Assembly (NCBI GenBank): GCA_025454715.1
Contig: JALONY010000079.1
Coordinates: forward strand, 1-10,400
Length of the DNA stretch: 10,400 nt
Direction: 5' to 3'
From: Anaerolineae bacterium
Lineage (GTDB): Bacteria > Chloroflexota > Anaerolineae > Aggregatilineales > Phototrophicaceae
Both the position numbers and the translations under genes were made by a program. Shown here one piece after another: positions 6,089 through 10,400 of this stretch. Within the stretch, counting starts at the first letter, position 1, and each line of letters begins with the position of its first letter. The notes below the pieces were generated by a model, which saw only the letters and a list, made by a program, of their open reading frames with translations, made no database searches and was not told where the DNA came from.

Positions 6089-6152
6089 GGTGGGCGCTTT
6101 CGTGCCCACCCCCTCACTGATCATTGATAGTGGCAGGGGCGCACACCGCCCC
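6089..6152 (+). promoter_or_regulatory. Two hairpins in the rplK-rplA spacer
   Basis: GGTGGGCGC-TTTC-GTGCCCACC (6089-6110) is a 9-bp stem with one G-T pair starting 8 nt after the rplK stop. GGGGCG-CACAC-CGCCCC (6136-6152) is a 6-bp stem. Neither has a T-tract, so they are unlikely to be terminators. They may mark mRNA processing or a protein-binding site. The rplA ribosome-binding site (6164-6168) is outside both. Confidence 0.45.
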
Positions 6153-6177
6153 GCTACGACCACAGGAGTTTCGTGAT

Positions 6178-6891
6178 ATGTCTGGTAAGAAGTACGCCAT
6201 CGCAGCCCAGATGCTCGACCGTCAGCAATATTACGCGCTGACCGAGGCCATCAAGCTGGTGAAGCAGATGACCGACAACGAGAAGAGCAAGCGCAAGTTC
6301 GACGAGACCGTCGAGCTGCACTTCCGCCTCGGCATCGACCCCCGCCACAGCGACCAGCAAGTGCGTAGCACCGTGCTGTTGCCCGCTGGCCTCGGCAAGA
6401 AGGTTCGCATCTTGGTGTTCGCCGAGGGTGAAGACGCCCGCGCCGCCGAAGCCGCCGGTGCCGACATCGTCGCCGACGATCAAATCGTCAACAAGATTGC
6501 CAACGAAGGTTGGACGGATTTCGACGCCGCCCTCGCCACCCCGAGCATGATGAAGAAGCTCGGTCGCATCGCCCGTATCCTCGGCCCCCGCGGCTTGATG
6601 CCCAACCCGAAGGCCGGCACGGTCGTCGAGGCTGGCGACATCCAACGCGCCGTGGACGAGCTGAAGGCCGGTCGTGTCGAGTTCCGCAACGACAAGAGCG
6701 GCAACTTGCACATCCCCATCGGCAAGGCCAGCTTTACCGCTGAGCAGCTGGAGCAGAACGCCACCGCCGTGCTCAACGCGGTGATTGCCCAACGCCCCAG
6801 CGCCGTCAAGGGCATCTACGTCAAGCGCGCCGTGGTCTGCTCGACCATGTCGCCGGGCGTGCGCGTCGATTTGGCCGGTGCAGGCAAGTAA
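6178..6891 (+). CDS. rplA: 50S ribosomal protein L1
   Basis: The product has 237 residues, close to the usual 230-235. The ATG at 6178 is preferred over upstream in-frame alternatives (from 6124) because AGGAG lies at 6164-6168 and [13 protein letters not shown] begins in typical L1 fashion. L1 builds the mobile stalk that helps release deacylated tRNA and in many bacteria represses its own mRNA. The family signature [16 protein letters not shown] is at 134-149, followed by the second half of domain I ([17 protein letters not shown]). It is the last gene of the set; a terminator follows and rplJ/rplL are not next. Confidence 0.97.
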   Translation: MSGKKYAIAAQMLDRQQYYALTEAIKLVKQMTDNEKSKRKFDETVELHFRLGIDPRHSDQQVRSTVLLPAGLGKKVRILVFAEGEDARAAEAAGADIVADDQIVNKIANEGWTDFDAALATPSMMKKLGRIARILGPRGLMPNPKAGTVVEAGDIQRAVDELKAGRVEFRNDKSGNLHIPIGKASFTAEQLEQNATAVLNAVIAQRPSAVKGIYVKRAVVCSTMSPGVRVDLAGAGK

Positions 6892-6945
6892 GCCCGCACC
6901 CCTTCTTCCCCTGAAAACCCGCGAACGAGTACGCGAAACAACCCC

Positions 6946-6979
6946 AAACGCCCTCCGTGTTGTGCCGGAGGGCGTTTTT
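6946..6979 (+). terminator. Intrinsic terminator after rplA
   Basis: AAACGCCCTCCG (6946-6957) pairs perfectly with CGGAGGGCGTTT (6966-6977), with an 8-nt loop and TTTTT at 6975-6979. It ends the secE-nusG-rplK-rplA transcript. The AAA at the left foot gives a short TTT on the other strand, so it may also act weakly on the convergent minus-strand gene ending at 7060. Confidence 0.92.
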
Positions 6980-7059
6980 CGTGTGGGGGTCAAAAGGCCG
7001 TGTTGCCTCTCGTGGCGTGCGCTATGCCAAATTTTGCGCCAGCCCCACAAAGCGCACAA

Positions 7060-7610
7060 TTAACCAAGCTGCACCTCGAACGTGGCGCAAATATCGTTCC
7101 CCGGAAAGCCCTCGACCGGTATCAGCGTAAACGTCTGATCTGGGTGCTTCAGCATCCGGCACGCTTCCCAAACCGCCCCATAAATCGTCTCGTTCGCCGC
7201 AGGAAGGTTGCTCTGAAGGCGAAAACGGTTCGGGGCGATCAAAAGCCGAACGTCTCGGGCACGTTGCGGATGAAATCACGTGCGGCGAGGGTGGTCAGAC
7301 CGTTCAGCAGATAATCCTCGAGGTCAACATACGAACTCCGCGACAACATGTTGGCAATCGTCGCCTTTCCGATGGCCACCAGTGCTTCGGAGCCGTTAAT
7401 CCCCTGATAAATCTCTTTGTCGATGTCGTAATACAGTTGCAGCGAATACCACTGGTTGGTATCGATTTCATCGAGGCGCAAACCATACCGCGCCACAATC
7501 GGCACGACGAAATCACTTTCCAGATTGGTGAAGTAGGCGCGCAAGAGACGCCCAGAGACTTCGGAACCGGCAGGGGCTTGGAACGGGACGGCAACGTAAG
7601 CTGTAGACAC
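7060..7610 (-). pseudogene. Frameshifted gene of unknown function (two overlapping frames)
   Basis: The first part runs from GTG 7610 (GGAG 8 nt upstream) to TGA 7241-7239: MSTAYVAVPFQAPAGSEVSG then RLLRAYFTNLESDF... ending RNVPETFGF. The adjacent frame continues from TTG 7242 to TAA 7060: LIAPNRFRLQSNLPAANETI... ending GNDICATFEVQLG. Adding one T to the four-T run at 7244-7241 would join them as ...ETFGFLIAPNRF..., a single protein of about 183 residues. Both parts look like real, mixed alpha/beta coding sequence. A longer start at ATG 7676 is possible but lies in an inverted repeat. I do not recognise the family firmly. It could be a decayed gene, a sequencing error, a programmed shift or two overlapping genes. 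Confidence 0.6.
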
Positions 7611-7646
7611 GCAGAGGTCTCCAATTGCCAGACCCCGGGCGCAAGG

Positions 7647-7683
7647 TACTGGCATAAGGGAAGGGTTCGCCCTCATGCCAGTA
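7647..7683. repeat. Inverted repeat between the TPR/SH3 gene and the frameshifted gene
   Basis: TACTGGCAT (7647-7655) and ATGCCAGTA (7675-7683) are exact complements. Between them AGGG-TTCG-CCCT (7662-7673) forms a second stem. It begins 18 nt after the end of the minus-strand TPR/SH3 gene and 37 nt before the GTG of the next gene. No T-tract follows on the minus strand, so it is not a classical terminator. It may be an operator or an mRNA-stabilising stem. Confidence 0.5.
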
Positions 7684-7701
7684 TATCATCTCAGCCTGTG
7701 A

Positions 7702-10017
7702 TTACGGCAACGTCGGGCAGGTCTGGCCGGCCTGCGCCGTCACGTTGTCCTCCCGAATCCAGCCCTGCACCTCCACCCCATCGACCTGAGCGCGCAAGAA
7801 GTACCACGTGCGCTGATCATCCGCGCCCAGTTGCAGCTCGGTCACGTTGGCAGGTTGCGCGAACGCCAGCGACCCGATTTGCGAGGCGGTGGTGGTCGGG
7901 CGGCTGCGGATGCGTGCGCCATTGGGGTTGTTGACGATGACTTGGCACAGCACCGCCGGTGTCGGGGTGATGGTCGGGGTGTCGGTCGGGGTGGGCGTAT
8001 CGGTCGGGGTGGCGGTGTTGGTCGCGGTCGGCGTGTGGGTCGGCGTATCGGTGGCCGTCGGGCTGGCCGTCGCGGTCGGCGTATCGGTCGGGGTGCTGGT
8101 CGCCGTCGCCGTCGCCGTCGCCGTCGGCGTATCGGTGGCCGTCGGGGTGATGCTGGGCGTAAAGGTGATGGTCGGGGTGTTGGTCGGCGGCGGGTTGATG
8201 ATGGGTTGCCACACCTCGCGGGTCAAGATGCCGGTCGCGCCCAAAATCACGATGATGCCGCCCACCAAAGCCGCCACCCGCAAGCGGTTGGATTGGCGGG
8301 TGCGCCGCAAAATCGACTCGAGGCGGTGCATCTCACTACGCCGCCCCAACACCCGAAACGGGTCTTCACGCATGGCCATCAGCCACGTCTCGGCCTCGGC
8401 GAGGTCGCCGTCTTCCAGCGCGAACTCGGCACGCTCCATATAGCGCGCCAACAGCTCCCCCACTACCGCCCGATACCGGTCGTCTTGCGAGAAATCGCGC
8501 AGGTCGGCCAACAACCCACGCGCCTGCGCGAGGTCGTTATCATAATTCTGGGCGATCATCGCGGCGCACCGGTCGATGGTTTGGCGGGCACGCTGGGCGG
8601 CGGTCGTCAGGGTTTGGGCGGTCGTCTTCAGCTCCACCACCCGCCCATCGCTCGGGTCGAGTTCCATCCCGACCTCCAGCAATTTCAGCGCCTCGCTGCT
8701 GAGTGCCAGCCGCTCATCCAGCGTCACGGCGGTCTCGGCACGCCCCAACGCCGATTGGGCTTGGTCGGACACTTGCGCCTTCACGCTGGCCATGCGGGTT
8801 TGTGCATCGTTGGCGAGGTTCGCAATCCGCGTGCTGTTGGGCAACAACTGGCGCAAGCGCGCCAAAATCGTCATCACCCCGCGCACCTGCCCAGCCTGCT
8901 CATTCAGCGACCCCGACAGCCCAGCCAACTGCGCGGTCACTTGCAGCGCGCTGAGCGCGCCTTCATACTTGCGGAGCGCGTCCGCCCAGTTGTCCGCCGC
9001 AAACAAGCGGTCACCCTCGTTGATGTACTCACGGGCAAGCGCCAATTGTTGGATGTCGAGCAAGGCTTGCTCAGCGTCCTTCCAGCTCAAGATGCCGCTG
9101 CGCTCAGCGAGGTCTCGCGCCTCACGGTATAGGCGTTGCGCCTCGTCGTAGCTGCCCGCACGCTCCAACGACTTGGCGCGGTTGTACAGCACGCGGGCGT
9201 CGAACGGGATGCGGTGGTCGGGCACGACGCCGCGAATCAGGTTGTCCTCGGCCTTTTGGCGATACTCCAGCGCGGTGCCGTTGTTGGGCTGAAGCTGAAG
9301 CAAGCGGTTGGCCGTCTCGATCGTGACTTGATACTCGCCCGCATAATAGGACTGCGTCAGTTCGGAGACCAATTGGTCGGTATCGCCCCCCTGCGGCACC
9401 AACGGGTTGGCGGGCTTGCGCACCGCGGGCGGGCGCGGCGCAGACTCCGGCGCGGCATAGGCCGGAGAGCTGGGGAAGCGTGGCGGGGGCGGCACGTCCA
9501 GCCCGTCGCTGGGCACGACCGGCTGGGTGCCGGTCTGGCGTGGGGCGGGTGCGCTAGGGGGTTGCCCGCCCCGCCGCCCGAGGCCATAACGCGCCGAGAG
9601 GTCGTTGACGCGCTGGGCGGCTTGGCCGCTGGCTTGTGCCGCCGTGTCCAGCAACCCGAGCAGTTCGGGGTCGGTGCGGTCGAGTTCGAGCGCTTGCGAC
9701 AACAAATCCAGCGCGGCGTCGATGTCGTCGCCGTCCCCGGGCATCTCGAGGCGGATGCGCGCCCGGCGCACCAAGCCGCGCAACACGGGGTTGGGGCTGG
9801 CGGGTGGCGAGTCGGTGCGCCCCCCCACGCTGCCCAAACGTACCACCTCCGCGAACAAGGCTTGGGCTGCCGACTCGTGCGGGGTGTGCTTGGCATCGGC
9901 CAAAAGCGCACGGGCATCGGACTCCAACGCGGTCAACGCCCGCCCGTCGAGGCTGGGCGCTTGCCTCAGCCCATCGAGGGTGCGGCGCAAGCTGTCAAGG
10001 CGGTTCTGCAAATCCAT
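7702..10017 (-). CDS. TPR - transmembrane - Thr/Pro linker - SH3b protein
   Basis: The product has 771 residues starting MDLQNRLDSLRRTL at 10017. The ribosome-binding site is weak. Residues 1-205 hold helical segments and a Pro/Ala-rich stretch (about 150-205). Helical TPR-like repeats run from about 213 to 560, for example SYYAGEYQVTIETANRLLQL and ALRKYEGALSALQ. A transmembrane helix (about 581-600, VAALVGGIIVILGATGIL) follows a basic stretch (RRTRQSNRLR), implying an inside N-terminus. Residues 608-687 are an almost pure Thr/Pro/Ala linker, and 690-771 form an SH3b-like domain (GARIRSRPTTTASQIGSL, WYFLRA, GWIREDNV). A cytoplasmic protein-binding scaffold tied to an extracytoplasmic wall or ligand-binding domain is inferred. 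Its true partner is unknown. Confidence 0.8.
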   Translation of the reverse strand: MDLQNRLDSLRRTLDGLRQAPSLDGRALTALESDARALLADAKHTPHESAAQALFAEVVRLGSVGGRTDSPPASPNPVLRGLVRRARIRLEMPGDGDDIDAALDLLSQALELDRTDPELLGLLDTAAQASGQAAQRVNDLSARYGLGRRGGQPPSAPAPRQTGTQPVVPSDGLDVPPPPRFPSSPAYAAPESAPRPPAVRKPANPLVPQGGDTDQLVSELTQSYYAGEYQVTIETANRLLQLQPNNGTALEYRQKAEDNLIRGVVPDHRIPFDARVLYNRAKSLERAGSYDEAQRLYREARDLAERSGILSWKDAEQALLDIQQLALAREYINEGDRLFAADNWADALRKYEGALSALQVTAQLAGLSGSLNEQAGQVRGVMTILARLRQLLPNSTRIANLANDAQTRMASVKAQVSDQAQSALGRAETAVTLDERLALSSEALKLLEVGMELDPSDGRVVELKTTAQTLTTAAQRARQTIDRCAAMIAQNYDNDLAQARGLLADLRDFSQDDRYRAVVGELLARYMERAEFALEDGDLAEAETWLMAMREDPFRVLGRRSEMHRLESILRRTRQSNRLRVAALVGGIIVILGATGILTREVWQPIINPPPTNTPTITFTPSITPTATDTPTATATATATSTPTDTPTATASPTATDTPTHTPTATNTATPTDTPTPTDTPTITPTPAVLCQVIVNNPNGARIRSRPTTTASQIGSLAFAQPANVTELQLGADDQRTWYFLRAQVDGVEVQGWIREDNVTAQAGQTCPTLP
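7957..8196 (-). repeat. Low-complexity hexamer-like DNA encoding the Thr/Pro linker
   Basis: This region is built of GTCGGN/GTATCG-type hexamers on the plus strand and encodes alternating Thr with Pro, Ala or Ser. GTCGCC occurs four times in perfect tandem at 8099-8122 (a Thr-Ala run in the protein). Unit number could vary by slippage in steps of two residues, keeping the frame. Such linkers are common spacers in exported Chloroflexota proteins. Confidence 0.8.
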
Positions 10018-10060
10018 AAGCCGAGGTATCCCACAGGAATCAAACCATGCTAGGTACGTT

Positions 10061-10078
10061 ACCCCAATCTATAGGGGT
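10061..10078. promoter_or_regulatory. Short inverted repeat upstream of the TPR/SH3 gene
   Basis: ACCCC (10061-10065) and GGGGT (10074-10078) flank an 8-bp AT-rich centre, and ACCCC recurs at 10091-10095. It lies 44 bp upstream of the minus-strand ATG, within its probable promoter. The minus strand reads TATAGA at the centre, a possible -10 without a good -35. The arms are too short for a firm call. Confidence 0.25.
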
Positions 10079-10105
10079 CGGCAAGGTGCGACCCCGCGCT
10101 TTTGG

Positions 10106-10134
10106 CTGACACACCCCCCAAGTCGTGCTATCAT
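10106..10134 (+). promoter_or_regulatory. Sigma70-like promoter of the lipoprotein gene
   Basis: CTGACA (10106-10111) and TATCAT (10129-10134) are exactly 17 bp apart, each five of six to consensus, and TGC just before the -10 gives an extended -10. Transcription would start near 10141, leaving a 5' leader of about 40 nt. Confidence 0.75.
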
Positions 10135-10181
10135 CGGGTTGATAGGTTACGTAATGCTTTACGGAAGGTACATCACACGCC

Positions 10182-10400
10182 ATGCGTTTTCGTTCGATTC
10201 GGTTGATTATCGTGCTGTTGGCCATCACCCTAACGGCTTGTGCCCCCTCGGAAAGCGGTACCCGCACCGAGACCTTTTCACAGCCCTACCCCCAAGCACG
10301 CCCCGCCCTCGTCGCCTTGCTGCTGGATACCGGGCGCTTGACGGTCGGCGTAGGCGATAGCGGCGTGTCGGGCACGCTCTCGACCAACATCGGGCGCTGG
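10182..10400 (+). CDS. Lipoprotein, N-terminal part only (runs off window)
   Basis: The frame is open from ATG 10182 to the right edge, 73 codons. Residues 1-20 are a type II signal peptide: basic start MRFRSIR, hydrophobic core LIIVLLAITL, lipobox LTAC with lipidated Cys20. The mature part begins APSESGTRTETFSQPYPQAR and goes on to a regular, Gly/Val-rich stretch (LLLDTGRLTVGVGDSGVSGT) that suggests beta structure. GGAAGG at 10163-10168 is a ribosome-binding site with a long 13-nt spacer. A good promoter lies upstream, divergent from the TPR/SH3 gene. Function cannot be told from this part. Confidence 0.75.
   Translation, partial: MRFRSIRLIIVLLAITLTACAPSESGTRTETFSQPYPQARPALVALLLDTGRLTVGVGDSGVSGTLSTNIGRW

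Noticed and set aside
6154..7059. A 301-codon minus-strand open frame over rplA
   Set aside because: It is antisense to rplA and crosses the rplA terminator, with no recognisable domain.
7957..8196. Repeated GTCGGN units suggesting a CRISPR or other array
   Set aside because: The unit is 6 bp, there are no unique spacers, and the tract is in frame and encodes a Thr/Pro linker.
7831..9132. A 433-codon plus-strand open frame rich in Gly/Arg
   Set aside because: It is the complement of the TPR/SH3 gene; the GRGGRGRR pattern is just the Thr/Pro linker read backwards.
10040..10267. A 75-codon minus-strand open frame at the right end
   Set aside because: It covers the promoter and start of the lipoprotein gene on the other strand, which has a signal peptide, lipobox and good promoter.

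Overview
The window is GC-rich bacterial chromosomal DNA. I infer a member of the Chloroflexota (Anaerolineae-like). The reasons are long Thr/Pro 'TPTPT' linkers between a membrane anchor and an SH3-like domain, FG-GAP/VCBS-decorated exported proteins, tRNA genes without encoded CCA ends, and a zinc-free L33. The phylum call is inference; no rRNA or other decisive marker is present.

Layout. (1) 1-2351, minus strand: a large exported protein that continues off the left edge. It has a signal peptide, a LasA/beta-lytic-type M23 peptidase domain with intact zinc ligands, five evenly spaced FG-GAP/VCBS calcium-binding repeats and a fibronectin-like region. (2) 2352-2475: a divergent intergenic region with a perfect 8+8 bp palindrome. 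(3) 2476-3153, plus: an orphan Wzz/YveK-like polysaccharide co-polymerase, then a strong hairpin terminator facing a small convergent 3-TM membrane protein (3230-3499, minus). (4) 3598-6979, plus: the translation/secretion cluster. Two tandem sigma70-like promoters are followed by tRNA-Thr(TGT), tRNA-Tyr(GTA), tRNA-Thr(GGT), rpmG, tRNA-Trp(CCA), a terminator-like hairpin, secE, nusG, rplK, rplA and a strong terminator. (5) 7060-7610, minus: a gene of unknown function split by an apparent single-base frameshift. (6) 7702-10017, minus: a TPR - transmembrane - Thr/Pro linker - SH3b protein. (7) 10106-10400, plus: a clear promoter and the start of a lipoprotein gene running off the right edge.

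The central cluster supplies tRNAs, 50S proteins (L33, L11, L1), the SecE translocon subunit and the elongation factor NusG. Its order matches the widespread bacterial arrangement, but the tRNA-Gly and tuf seen at this place in E. coli are absent, and rplJ-rplL do not follow rplA. The spacers are unusually structured. The strongest candidate for something undescribed is the 54-nt segment between tRNA-Thr(GGT) and rpmG, which can fold into a complete three-way junction holding the rpmG ribosome-binding site in a bulge.

I did not find a CRISPR array, an insertion sequence, a prophage or an obvious defence system. The rest looks like ordinary housekeeping and cell-envelope genes with a few features worth checking. 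No stretch longer than 300 bases lacks a gene.
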